Of a stretch of DNA of 64,000 nucleotides, positions 38,376 through 47,012 are shown piece by piece (the stretch's first letter is position 1; every line of letters begins with the position of its first letter). The position numbers and the translations under genes are program-made. The notes under the pieces were generated by a model. That model was not told the DNA's origin and did not search any database. It saw only the letters and a list, made by a program, of their open reading frames with translations. The stretch is from Amycolatopsis sp. DSM 110486. GTDB taxonomy: Bacteria; Actinomycetota; Actinomycetes; Mycobacteriales; Pseudonocardiaceae. The stretch is from NCBI RefSeq assembly GCF_019468465.1, contig NZ_CP080519.1, forward strand, positions 744,001 to 808,000, written 5' to 3'.

Positions 38376-38969
38376 TCAGCGGTCGAGCATCCGCCCGAGC
38401 ACCCAGCGCACGCTCGTGGCCGTCCGCTCGACCGGCCCGCCGGGCTGCACTACGTGGCTGAGCAGGAGCCGGACGAACGTCTCGGCGAAGACGGACCACT
38501 CCTCTTCCGACAACCCGCGCTCCGGGTACTGCGCCCGCAACACGGGCGTCACCGCGGTCACGGCGCGCTCCAGCACGGCCTGCGAACGCGTGGTGATGAG
38601 CGACAGCAGCTCGTCGCCGTCCTGCCCGCCCAGCACAGTCTTGAGCAGCGGGTTCACGCGCGCGGCCGCCACGATGTGGCAGAACGCGGCGGTGACGCCC
38701 TCGGCCGCTTCGCCCGGGTGGCGCGCGACGATCTGCCCGACGGTGCCGGCGAGCTTGTCGGTCTCGCGCAGCACGAGGGCCTCGGCCAGCCCGGCCTTGG
38801 AGCCCACCTCGTTGTAGACGGTCTGGCGGCTCACACCGAGGTCGGCCGCGAGCCGGCCCATCGTGAGGCTCGCCCAGCCGCCGACGCTCGTCAGCTCGGC
38901 CGCTGCCGCGAGCAGCCGCTCCCGCGAGCGCACGCGCCCCGGGGACTCCTCGGCGACACCGGATTTCAC
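38376..38969 (-). CDS. TetR-family transcriptional regulator
   Basis: 197 residues from a GTG at 38969. The helix-turn-helix is RERLLAAAAELTSVGGWASL with GRLAADLGVSRQTVYNEVGS. The C-terminal ligand domain ends with LLLSHVVQPGGPVERTATSV. It is divergent from the desaturase-reductase fusion, an arrangement like that of TetR regulators which control fatty acid desaturase or alkane hydroxylase genes. It probably responds to fatty acids or acyl-CoA; this is inference from context. Confidence 0.88.
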   Translation of the reverse strand: MKSGVAEESPGRVRSRERLLAAAAELTSVGGWASLTMGRLAADLGVSRQTVYNEVGSKAGLAEALVLRETDKLAGTVGQIVARHPGEAAEGVTAAFCHIVAAARVNPLLKTVLGGQDGDELLSLITTRSQAVLERAVTAVTPVLRAQYPERGLSEEEWSVFAETFVRLLLSHVVQPGGPVERTATSVRWVLGRMLDR

Positions 38970-39042
38970 GGGAAGTGAGCGTAGCGACGACGGCCTGCGC
39001 AGCCACTGACCAGGACGCACCCCTGAATCCGTGTCAAACCGA

Positions 39043-39071
39043 TTTACAAACCCCGTGCGATTGTCTAAGTT
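39043..39071 (+). promoter_or_regulatory. Promoter of the desaturase fusion gene
   Basis: TTTACA and TAAGTT are separated by 17 bases, a fair sigma-70-type match, 43 bases before the start codon. An imperfect symmetric stretch around 39033-39048 (GTCAAA...TTTACA) overlaps the -35 and may bind the divergent TetR protein. Confidence 0.45.
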
Positions 39072-39113
39072 GTCACCGCTTGGCCAGGAGCGATCGACCG
39101 AGGAGACCGCTCG

Positions 39114-41180
39114 ATGCCCGTCGTCGACAGCCGGCTCGGCGCCGGGGAACAGCCTGGGGCGCCCGAGCGCACCGCCGTGCCCAGTCCCCGGATTCCGCTC
39201 GCGCCCGCATCCCTGCCCACGCTCACCCTGTTCGCGGGCGGTCTGGCGGTGTGGGGCACGGCCACCTGGCTCGCGTTGTGCGGCATCGCGCCGCTGTGGG
39301 TGACGATCCCGCTGCACGCGCTCGTCACGTTCACGATGTTCACCGTCGCGCACGAGTCGGCCCATCACGCCGCCGGGAAGCTCACGTGGCTCAACGAGGT
39401 GCTCGGCCGGCTGGCGATGCTGTTCGTGGCGGCCTACGGCTCGTTCCCGTTCCTGCGCTTCATCCACCTCGAGCACCACCGCAACACCAACGCCGACGCG
39501 AGCACGGACCCGGACGCGTGGACTTCGCAGGGTCCGTGGTGGCAGCTGCCGTTCCGCTGGCTGACGATCGACTTCTGGTACGTGCGCTTCTACTCCCGTC
39601 GCGTGCACGGCCGCCCGCGCCTCGAGCGCGCGGAGACGCTGGTGGCACTGGTGGCGTTCGCGGCGATGGTGGTGACCGTGGTGGCGTGCGGCCACGGCTG
39701 GGAGCTGCTGGTGGTCTACCTCATCCCGCAGCGGCTGGGGCTCGCGCTGCTGGCGTGGTGGTTCGACTGGCTGCCCCACCACGGTCTGGCGGAGAACCGC
39801 TTCGGCGCCACGCGGGTGCGCGTGGGGCTGGAGTGGCTGATGACGCCGATCATGCTGTACCAGAACTATCACCTGGTGCACCATCTTCACCCGGCGATCC
39901 CGTTCTACCGGTACGTGCGCGCGTGGAACGACAACCGCGACGCGTACCTGGCGCGCGAAGTCCCCATCACCACGGCGTGGGGCCGCGAGCTGACGGCCGC
40001 CGAGTACCGCGCGTGGCGGCGGCTCACCGAGTGCTTCGAGAACGAACCCGCGCCGGAACCCTTGCGGCGCGGGCCTCGGCGGTTCCACGCGCTGCGGGTT
40101 GTTTCCGTGGAACCGATCGCCCAGGACGCGGTGGCGATCACCTTCGACGTCCCCGAAGAGCTGCGCGAGACGTTCCGGCACGTGCCCGGCCAGCACGTGG
40201 TCGTGCGCACGACGGTGGACGGCACCGTGGTCCGGCGCACGTACTCCCTCTGCTCCCCCGCCGGTTCGACGTCGTTGCGGATCGCGGTGAAACGCCGTGC
40301 GGGCGGCACTTTCTCGCCGTTCGTGACTTCGCAGCTGAAGCCGGGTGCCGTGCTCGAACTGCTGCCACCTTCAGGCGGGTTCACGCTTTCGCCGTGCCCG
40401 GACCGTTCGGCGCACTACGTCGTGCTGGCGGCCGGCAGCGGGATCACGCCGGTGCTGTCGATCCTGTCCAGCGCCCTGCGCGCGGAGGCCCACAGCCGCG
40501 CGACCCTGTTGTACGTCAACACTTCCGGCGCGACGACGATGTTCGCCGACGAGATCAGCTCGCTGGCCCGCGAGTGGGCGGGCCGGCTGCACGTGGTCCA
40601 CTTCCGCACCGACGAACGCGATCCGGACCTGCACGCCCACCGCCCGGTGCGGCACTTCGACACCGTCGGCGAGGCCCTCGCGATCTCCCACGAGCGCTAC
40701 CGCAGCGGCCGCCTCGACGCGACCCGGCTGCGCGCGCTACTGCAGAACCGCCTTCACCCGGCCAAGGTCGACCAGTGGTTCCTCTGCGGCCCGCGCGGCC
40801 TGCTCGACATGGCGCGCCGCACCCTGCGCGAGGCCTACGTCCCCGAAGAGGACGTGCAGTTCGAACTCTTCGCCGGCGCCCCGGCGCGCAGCCCGGAAGG
40901 TGCGTCGGCGGCACTGTCGGTCACCGTCGGGCGGCACGTGACGGACATCGTGACGCAGCCGGGCGAAACCGTGCTGGACGCTTCGCTGCGCGCCCGGCTC
41001 GACGTGCCGTACTCCTGCACGGGCGGCGCGTGCGGCAGCTGCGTGGCGAAGCTGGTGCGGGGGCGCGTGGACATGGATGTGCAGTACGCGCTCACGGAGG
41101 CGGATGTGGCGGACAACCGAATCCTGACGTGCCGGGCCCGCCCGACGACGCCTGAGCTGGCGGTTGACTACGACCGGTGA
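39114..41180 (+). CDS. Fatty acid desaturase/hydroxylase fused to ferredoxin reductase and 2Fe-2S ferredoxin
   Basis: 688 residues with three domains. Residues about 30-310 form an integral-membrane di-iron desaturase with histidine boxes AHESAHH, HLEHHRNTN and HLVHHLHP and several membrane helices. Residues about 325-560 are a ferredoxin-NADP reductase-type module (RRTYSLCSPAGS for FAD, AAGSGITPVLSIL for NAD(P)H, LCGPRGLLDMARR). The last 90 residues are a plant-type 2Fe-2S ferredoxin (YSCTGGACGSCVAKL, then a distal Cys in ILTCRAR). Reductase and ferredoxin would pass electrons from NAD(P)H to the di-iron centre within one chain. The reaction could be acyl desaturation or terminal hydroxylation. 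A fructosamine-kinase-like gene is coupled downstream. Confidence 0.92.
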   Translation: MPVVDSRLGAGEQPGAPERTAVPSPRIPLAPASLPTLTLFAGGLAVWGTATWLALCGIAPLWVTIPLHALVTFTMFTVAHESAHHAAGKLTWLNEVLGRLAMLFVAAYGSFPFLRFIHLEHHRNTNADASTDPDAWTSQGPWWQLPFRWLTIDFWYVRFYSRRVHGRPRLERAETLVALVAFAAMVVTVVACGHGWELLVVYLIPQRLGLALLAWWFDWLPHHGLAENRFGATRVRVGLEWLMTPIMLYQNYHLVHHLHPAIPFYRYVRAWNDNRDAYLAREVPITTAWGRELTAAEYRAWRRLTECFENEPAPEPLRRGPRRFHALRVVSVEPIAQDAVAITFDVPEELRETFRHVPGQHVVVRTTVDGTVVRRTYSLCSPAGSTSLRIAVKRRAGGTFSPFVTSQLKPGAVLELLPPSGGFTLSPCPDRSAHYVVLAAGSGITPVLSILSSALRAEAHSRATLLYVNTSGATTMFADEISSLAREWAGRLHVVHFRTDERDPDLHAHRPVRHFDTVGEALAISHERYRSGRLDATRLRALLQNRLHPAKVDQWFLCGPRGLLDMARRTLREAYVPEEDVQFELFAGAPARSPEGASAALSVTVGRHVTDIVTQPGETVLDASLRARLDVPYSCTGGACGSCVAKLVRGRVDMDVQYALTEADVADNRILTCRARPTTPELAVDYDR

Positions 41181-42007
41181 GCGCTGCTGACGTTGTTGCC
41201 CGGCTGACTGGCCTTGAGGTGCTGCGTACGCGCTTGTCGGGTTCTTTGGCGGAAGCCGAGCTGGCCGACGGGTGGGTGGTGGTGAAGCACGCGCCCGGTT
41301 CGGCTGTCGCCGAGGCCGCGGGTTTGCGATGGCTGGCTTCGGCTGATGCGGTCTCGGTCGTCGGTGTGCGTGGCTTTGACGAGGAGTGGCTGGTCCTCGA
41401 CCGGATTGCGCCTTCTCCTGCGACGGTTGCCGCGGCGCGTTCATTCGGCCTGGGTTTGGCCCGGTTGCATTCGGCCGGGGCGCCGGCGTTCGGGTCGCCA
41501 CCTCCGGGTGGACCGGTGGAGGCTTGGATCGGCCTGGCCCCGATGTCGAACGTGACCGGCGCCGAGTGGCCGCGGTGGTACGCGGAGCAGCGGGTCTTGC
41601 CGTACGTTCGGCAGGCGGTGGACTCCGGGGCCCTTGATGCCGCCGAGGCCCGTGTTTTCGGACGGGCCTGTTCGCGGTTCCCCTCCGTTGCCGGCCCTGC
41701 CGAGCCGCCTGCACGACTGCACGGGGACCTGTGGAACGGCAACGTTTTGTGGACGTCGGGCAGCGTGTGCCTCATCGACCCGGCCGCCCACGGTGGGCAC
41801 CGCGAGACGGATCTCGCGATGCTCCACCTGTTCGGCTGCCCGCATTTGGCCGAGGTGATCGCGGCGTACGACGAGGCCACGCCACTCGCCGCCGGCTGGC
41901 GCTCGCGGGTGCCGATGCATCAGCTGTTTCCACTGCTCGTGCACACCGTCCTGTTCGGACGGTCGTACGCGGCGCAAGCTCTTGCCGCCGCCCGAGAACT
42001 GCTGTGA
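41177..42007 (+). CDS. Fructosamine kinase-family protein
   Basis: 276 residues. The catalytic loop LHGDLWNGNVLW and metal site IDPAAHGGHRETDLAML are those of fructosamine-3-kinase/aminoglycoside-phosphotransferase-like kinases. Family members phosphorylate sugar adducts on protein amines so that they fall off. The GTG start overlaps the desaturase stop by four bases, so the genes are coupled. The C terminus HQLFPLLVHTVLFGRSYAAQ is repeated in decayed form four times after the stop codon. Confidence 0.9.
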   Translation: MSAADVVARLTGLEVLRTRLSGSLAEAELADGWVVVKHAPGSAVAEAAGLRWLASADAVSVVGVRGFDEEWLVLDRIAPSPATVAAARSFGLGLARLHSAGAPAFGSPPPGGPVEAWIGLAPMSNVTGAEWPRWYAEQRVLPYVRQAVDSGALDAAEARVFGRACSRFPSVAGPAEPPARLHGDLWNGNVLWTSGSVCLIDPAAHGGHRETDLAMLHLFGCPHLAEVIAAYDEATPLAAGWRSRVPMHQLFPLLVHTVLFGRSYAAQALAAARELL

Positions 42008-42020
42008 CGGCGGGCCGTCG

Positions 42021-42488
42021 GATGCTCCGAGCCGGCCCTCGCCAGCTGCTCGCACCGCTCACGCGCACTTTTCTTTCGGCGGTCTTGCTTCGCGCAAACG
42101 CTTGCCTTAGCCCGAAACCACTGCGACGACGGGCTGCCAATCGCTGGCGACCGGCGTCCGCTCAGCCGTTCCCGCCGCTCGCACACCGCCCTCTTCAGCA
42201 GTGTTGTGTCGCGCGAGCCTTGACCGCGGCGCAGGAACTTGCCGTGACGGCGACCGCTGCCGATTGGCGTTCGCGCCGCCCGCACACACAGCCCTCAGCG
42301 GCAGTGTCGTGCCGCGCGAGCCTTGGCCGCGGCGCAGGAACTGCCGTGACGGCAGGCCATCGACGATTGCCGACCGGCGTTCGCCCAGCCGTTCCCACCG
42401 CTCGCACACACCGCCTCGTTTGCGCGGTCATACGCGGAGCAAGCCAACCACCCGCGGCCCGCGGAACTACTGTGACGGTGGGCCCTCC
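42021..42488 (+). repeat. Four decayed tandem copies of the fructosamine-kinase 3' end
   Basis: The master segment is about 41890-42020, the last 35-40 codons plus the stop and about 15 bases. Decayed copies follow at about 42021-42138, 42139-42261, 42262-42363 and 42364-42488, each ending in a variant of GAACTGC-GTGACGGC-GGGCC. Protein similarity persists: the master HQLFPLLVHTVLFGRSYAAQ corresponds to RQLLAPLTRTFLSAVLLRAN in copy 2, AQPFPPLAHRPLQQCCVARA in copy 3 and AQPFPPLAHTASFARSYAEQ in the last copy, which also keeps ELL and the stop. No start codons or promoters are visible. Boundaries were set by eye. Confidence 0.85.
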
Positions 42489-42994
42489 ATCGCTTCCGTG
42501 ACCGAGGTGGCGGTGGCCGCGTCTCCGGAAGTGGTGGCGACGATGGTGACCTTTTCGCCGTTGGTGATGCCCGTCGCGGTGGTCGAGTCGATCGTGTAGA
42601 TCTTCGTGAAGCCGTCGTCGCTCTGGGCGGTGAGGGAGGTGGCGGACAGGGCGGTGACTTTGCCCGTCTGGAGGAATTTCGTCACGTAGGCGCCGCTGTC
42701 GTCGGTGGTGGTGAATTCGCCGTGCAGGGCCTGGCCGAGCGAGGCGGCGCCGCGGGGGCCACCCGGACCGCCCTGGCGGGCGCCGGCGCCCGCGCCCGGG
42801 CCGGCGGCGGTGGCCGTGCCGGAGTCGGCCGAGCTGCTCGCGATCCAGATCGCGGCGCCGCCACCGACGGCGACCACCGCGGCAACCCCGCCCGCAACCC
42901 ACTTGCGCCGAGGATTCGGGCCGGGGCTCGAGCTGCCGGGAGTGCCACCCCAAGCGGGCTGCGCAACGTCCTGAGTGGACTGTTCCGAGGTCAT
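42467..42994 (-). CDS. DUF5666-like membrane-anchored protein
   Basis: 175 residues. A polar proline-rich N terminus is followed by one membrane helix (WVAGGVAAVVAVGGGAAIWI, residues about 33-52), a glycine-rich linker and a small extracytoplasmic beta domain (GKVTALSATSLTAQSDDGFT, GEKVTIVATTSGDAATATSV) of the DUF5666 type. AAGGAGCATGTG precedes the ATG at 42994. Such proteins often sit beside two-component systems, and here a sensor kinase is divergent. The last residues (GPPSQ) and the stop lie within the final fructosamine-kinase repeat, read antisense, so the C terminus may have been reshaped by that array. Confidence 0.75.
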   Translation of the reverse strand: MTSEQSTQDVAQPAWGGTPGSSSPGPNPRRKWVAGGVAAVVAVGGGAAIWIASSSADSGTATAAGPGAGAGARQGGPGGPRGAASLGQALHGEFTTTDDSGAYVTKFLQTGKVTALSATSLTAQSDDGFTKIYTIDSTTATGITNGEKVTIVATTSGDAATATSVTEAMEGPPSQ

Positions 42995-43167
42995 CACATG
43001 CTCCTTCGACTGGGGGAATTGACCACCACCGTCGAGGCGAACCCTGTGCCGGGACTGTGGCCGTGGTCAGCCCGACCTGTGACCCCGACTTTTCGGACAC
43101 CCGACATCACAGCGGGCTCACAGGCAGCACACATGCGGCCCACACCCGGCGCCCCCACGCTCGTGTC

Positions 43168-44658
43168 ATGACTCAGCGCGCGAGGACCCGCTTCGGGCGG
43201 CTGTCGTTGCGCGCGAAGCTGACCGTGGCGATCGTGGCGCTGTTGTCGCTGGTGTGCCTGGTGATCGGGGTGGTGAGTGAGTTCGCGTTGCGGGCGTTCC
43301 TCATCGACCAGACCGACGGGCAGCTCTACGCCGCCGCCGGCCGCGCCCAGGACTTCGCGACGCACGGCGGGCCGCTGGGCGGCCACAACCCGCTCGACGC
43401 GCCCGGGCAGGGCGCCGGCACCGTCAACGCCCACTTCTCCGGCGGCCGGCTCATCGACGGCGGCTCGCTGTCCCAGCACGGCCAGCGCGTCACGCTCACC
43501 GACGACCAGCTCGCCGCCCTGCAGAGCCTGCCCGCCGACGGCCGCGCCTACACCCGCACCGTCGGCGACCTCGGCGACTACCGCCTCACCGCGACGCCCA
43601 TCCCCGACGGCGTGGTCGTCACCGGCGTGCCGCTCGAGCCCGTGCAGCAGACGCTGCTCACCGTCGGCCTGATCCTCTTCGGCGTCGCGGCCGCCGGCGT
43701 CACGGGCGCGGCCTTCATCGGCGCCTTCGCGGTCCGGCGCACGCTCCGCCCGCTCGACCGCGTCGCCGCGACCGCCGCCCGCGTCTCCGAGCTGCCCCTG
43801 GACCGCGGCTACGTGGACCTCTCCGTCCGCGTTCCCGACGGCGACACCGACCCCCGCACGGAAGTCGGCCAGGTCGGCTCCGCGCTCAATCTCATGCTCG
43901 GCCACATCTCCGCCGCGCTGGAAGCGAGGCACGCCAGCGAAATGCGCGTACGCCGCTTCGTCGCCGACGCGAGCCACGAGCTGCGTACGCCCCTGGCCGC
44001 CATCCGCGGCTACGCCGAGCTCGCCGGTCGCGGCCGCATGCACGTACCCCCGGACGTCGCCCGGTCCATGACCCGCATCGAATCCGAGGCCGACCGCATG
44101 ACGACGCTGGTCGAAGACCTCCTGCTCCTCGCCCGCCTCGACGCGGGCCGCCCTCTCGACGTCGCCGAAGTCGACCTGGCCCGCCTCGTCGCCGACGCGG
44201 TCGGCGACGCCCACGTGGCCGGCCCCTCGCACCGCTGGGAGCTGCGCCTGCCCGACTCCCCCGTGTTGGTCCTGGGCGACGTCCAACGCCTCCACCAGGT
44301 CCTCGCCAACCTGCTGGCCAACGCCCGCGTCCACACCCCACCCGGCACCACCGTCGTGACGTCCCTCGCCCGCTCCGCCGACGGCACCGCCGTGATCACC
44401 GTCACCGACAACGGCCCGGGCATCCCCCCGGACCTCCTCCCGGCCGTCTTCGAACGCTTCGCCCGCGGCGACTCCTCCCGCTCCCGCGCCGCCGGCTCGA
44501 CGGGCCTGGGCATGGCCATCGCGGCCGCGGTGCTGGTGGCCCACCACGGCACCATCGAGGTGCACAGCATCCCCGGGCGCACCGAGTTCGCGGTCCGGCT
44601 ACCGGTCACCGTCCCGGCCCAGCGCACCGACTCACCCGTGGCACAGATCGAAGCCTGA
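43168..44658 (+). CDS. Membrane sensor histidine kinase
   Basis: 496 residues. The first membrane helix (KLTVAIVALLSLVCLVIG) and the second (LLTVGLILFGVAAAGVTGAA, residues about 172-192) enclose a sensor domain. A HAMP linker, the phospho-acceptor box FVADASHELRTPLAAIRGYA, the N box HQVLANLLANARVHTP and the ATP-binding boxes VTDNGPGIP and GSTGLGMAIAAAVL follow. This is a TrcS/MtrB-like kinase. No response regulator gene is adjacent or elsewhere in the window, which is unusual. The ATG at 43168 starts the basic segment before helix 1. Two decayed copies of its 3' end follow. Confidence 0.93.
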   Translation: MTQRARTRFGRLSLRAKLTVAIVALLSLVCLVIGVVSEFALRAFLIDQTDGQLYAAAGRAQDFATHGGPLGGHNPLDAPGQGAGTVNAHFSGGRLIDGGSLSQHGQRVTLTDDQLAALQSLPADGRAYTRTVGDLGDYRLTATPIPDGVVVTGVPLEPVQQTLLTVGLILFGVAAAGVTGAAFIGAFAVRRTLRPLDRVAATAARVSELPLDRGYVDLSVRVPDGDTDPRTEVGQVGSALNLMLGHISAALEARHASEMRVRRFVADASHELRTPLAAIRGYAELAGRGRMHVPPDVARSMTRIESEADRMTTLVEDLLLLARLDAGRPLDVAEVDLARLVADAVGDAHVAGPSHRWELRLPDSPVLVLGDVQRLHQVLANLLANARVHTPPGTTVVTSLARSADGTAVITVTDNGPGIPPDLLPAVFERFARGDSSRSRAAGSTGLGMAIAAAVLVAHHGTIEVHSIPGRTEFAVRLPVTVPAQRTDSPVAQIEA

Positions 44659-44679
44659 CGCCACGGCGGCCATCCACCG

Positions 44680-45046
44680 CCGACGCCCCGACCCGTCCGC
44701 TCCCGCAAGCGGTCCACCTCGCCACGACCATCACGGGCGCCGCACTCGTGGCGCACCGCGGGAGCGTCGAGGCCATCCCCGGCGCACCGAGATCCCGCCC
44801 GCTGTCCCGAAACGCGCGCGATTCCCTCACGCAGGTCCACGCCTGACCACGCGACGGACATCACCGCCCGGCACTGTCCGGCCGCGCAGCAAACGTCCTA
44901 GCCCGAGGGCTGCCGGCCACGGTCTGGCCAACGCGGCGGCGCACCACGGATCCGTCGAAGCCCACAGCATCCCCCGCCGCGCAGAGTCCTCCTCCCGGTC
45001 TCCGTCCCGACCCAGCGCATCAGTCAGCCAGCCGCACAGGCCTGAT
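44680..45046 (+). repeat. Two decayed tandem copies of the sensor-kinase 3' end
   Basis: The master is about 44465-44680. Copy 2 (about 44680-44869) keeps the reading frame up to a stop: ALVAHRGSVEAIPGAPR against the kinase VLVAHHGTIEVHSIPGRTE, and CACGCCTGACC against AAGCCTGACG. Copy 3 (about 44870-45046) reads AAAHHGSVEAHSIPRRAE. Nucleotide similarity extends past the stop codon into the trailer (CGGCCATCCACCGCC and CGGACATCACCGCC). The copies carry base changes and small deletions and have no start codon. They fill most of the 500-base gap before the glycosyltransferase gene; the remaining 45047-45155 holds nothing I recognise. Confidence 0.85.
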
Positions 45047-45155
45047 TCCTCCCCTACCACCCGTGATGTCCGCTCACGCTGTGACATCCCGTCGCACAGG
45101 GCGCACACAGGGTGTCCACAAGGCAGGCCCAGGGTGGGGCGCCAGGGTGGCTGTC

Positions 45156-47012
45156 ATGACCGCAGTCGCGATTCCCGCCGCCACACCGAAGCGGGCGGAC
45201 GTCGCCCGGCCCCGTTGGGTGCGGCCGGCGTTGGCCGTCCTGCTCGCGGGCACGGCGGCGCTGTACCTGGTGGACCTGAGCGCCTCCGGGTGGGCCAACG
45301 CGTTCTACTCCGCGGCCGCCCAGGCTGGCGCGCAGAGCTGGAAGGCGTGGTTCTTCGGGTCCAGCGACGCGGCCAACGGCATCACCGTCGACAAAACCCC
45401 CGCCGCCCTGTGGGTGATGGGGTTGTCGACGCGGCTGTTCGGCGTGAACGCGTGGAGCGTGCTCGTCCCGCAGGCGCTGATGGGGGTCGGGTCGACGTAC
45501 CTGCTCTACGCGACCGTCCGCCACACTTCCGGAGCAGCCGCCGGACTGCTGGCGGGGACGATCCTGAGCCTCACCCCGGCGGCCGCGTTGATCTTCCGGT
45601 TCAACAATCCCGACGCGCTTTTGGTCCTGCTGCTCATCGCCGCCGCCTATTGCACCGTGCGGGCGATCGAGAAGGCCGGCCCGAAGTGGCTCGCGCTCGC
45701 GGGAGTGGCCGTCGGGTTCGGGTTTCTCGCGAAGATGCTCCAGGCGTTCCTGGTGCTGCCCGCGCTGGGCCTCGCCTACCTGATCGCCGCGCCGACGCCG
45801 CTGGGCAAACGCTTGCTCCACCTCGCCGGCGCACTGGGAGCCGTCATCGTGTCGGCCGGCTGGTACCTCGCGGTCGTCGCACTGTGGCCGGCCGCGGACC
45901 GCCCCTACATCGGCGGCTCCCAGGACAACAGCCTCCTCGGCCTCACCTTCGGCTACAACGGCTTCGGCCGCATCACCGGCGACGAGACCGGCAGCGTCGG
46001 CGGCGGACGCGGCGGCGGCTGGGGCACCACGGGTCTGTTCCGCCTGTTCGGCAGCGAAATGGCCGGCGGCATCGCGTGGCTGCTGCCCGCCGCGTTGCTC
46101 GCGCTGGGGGCGGGCCTGTGGTTCACGTGCCGAGCACCGCGCACCGACCAAAGCCGCTCGGCGCTCGTGATCTGGGGCGGCTGGCTGCTGGTGACGGCGA
46201 TCGTCTTCAGTTACATGGGCGGCATCATCCACCCGTACTACACGGTCGCTCTGGCCCCGGCCGTCGCCGCGCTCGTCGGCACGGCCGCGGTCCAGCTGTG
46301 GCGCCTGCGCGACGATCCCGCCGCCGCCGGCGTCCTCAGCGGTGGCCTCGCGCTCACGGCCGTGACCTCCTACGTCCTGCTCATCCGCGAACCGTCCTGG
46401 CAACCGTGGCTCGCGCCCGCGATCCTGGTCGCCGGGCTGCTCGCGGCCGTGGCGGTGTTCTTCATCAACCAGCTCGGCCGCATCGCCGCACGGGGGCTCG
46501 CGGTCCTGGGCCTGGTGACGCTCCTGGCCGCCACCGGTGCGTACACGATCGCCACGGCGGCTACTCCCCACAGCGGCGCCATTCCGTCAGCCGGACCGTC
46601 AGTAAGCCGCGGCTTCGGAGGCTTCGGCGGCCCAGGCGGAGGCGGCCGCGGTATGGCCGGCGGCCTCCTCGGCACCGCAACCCCCGGCCCGAACCTCACC
46701 GCACTCCTCCAGGCCCCCGGCCACACCTGGACAGCCGCCACTGTCGGCTCCAACAACGCCGCCGGCTACCAGCTCGCGAGCAACCTCCCGGTCCTCGCCG
46801 TCGGCGGCTTCAACGGCACCGACCCGTACCCGACCCTCGCCCAGTTCCAGCAGTACGTCCATAATGGACAAATCCACTACTTCCTCGGCGACGGCCTCAC
46901 GATGCAAGGCAGCACCGGCAGCGACTACGCCCAGCAGATCGCCACCTGGGTCGCCGACAACTACCAGGCGACCACAGTGGACGGTGTCACCGTGTACGAC
47001 CTGACAACCTGA
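45156..47012 (+). CDS. ArnT/PMT-like membrane glycosyltransferase
   Basis: 618 residues with about 12 membrane helices and a periplasmic C-terminal part. The family is the actinobacterial GT39/GT83-like group (PMT_2): the ITVDKTPAALWVMGLSTRLF loop with its acidic residue, and FRFNNPDALLVLLLIAAAY, are typical. A glycine-rich linker (GGFGGPGGGGRGMAGG) leads to a terminal domain (NLPVLAVGGFNGTDPYPTLA, VYDLTT). It would transfer a polyprenyl-linked sugar to a cell-surface acceptor. It is a close paralogue of 49141-50985. The stop overlaps the converging ASCH gene by 26 bases. Confidence 0.88.
   Translation: MTAVAIPAATPKRADVARPRWVRPALAVLLAGTAALYLVDLSASGWANAFYSAAAQAGAQSWKAWFFGSSDAANGITVDKTPAALWVMGLSTRLFGVNAWSVLVPQALMGVGSTYLLYATVRHTSGAAAGLLAGTILSLTPAAALIFRFNNPDALLVLLLIAAAYCTVRAIEKAGPKWLALAGVAVGFGFLAKMLQAFLVLPALGLAYLIAAPTPLGKRLLHLAGALGAVIVSAGWYLAVVALWPAADRPYIGGSQDNSLLGLTFGYNGFGRITGDETGSVGGGRGGGWGTTGLFRLFGSEMAGGIAWLLPAALLALGAGLWFTCRAPRTDQSRSALVIWGGWLLVTAIVFSYMGGIIHPYYTVALAPAVAALVGTAAVQLWRLRDDPAAAGVLSGGLALTAVTSYVLLIREPSWQPWLAPAILVAGLLAAVAVFFINQLGRIAARGLAVLGLVTLLAATGAYTIATAATPHSGAIPSAGPSVSRGFGGFGGPGGGGRGMAGGLLGTATPGPNLTALLQAPGHTWTAATVGSNNAAGYQLASNLPVLAVGGFNGTDPYPTLAQFQQYVHNGQIHYFLGDGLTMQGSTGSDYAQQIATWVADNYQATTVDGVTVYDLTT

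Noticed and set aside
42021..42466. Possible CRISPR array or integron because of regular repeats
   Set aside because: The units are 100-125 bases, diverged, and match the upstream gene's 3' end. There are no short identical repeats with unique spacers and no cas or integrase genes.
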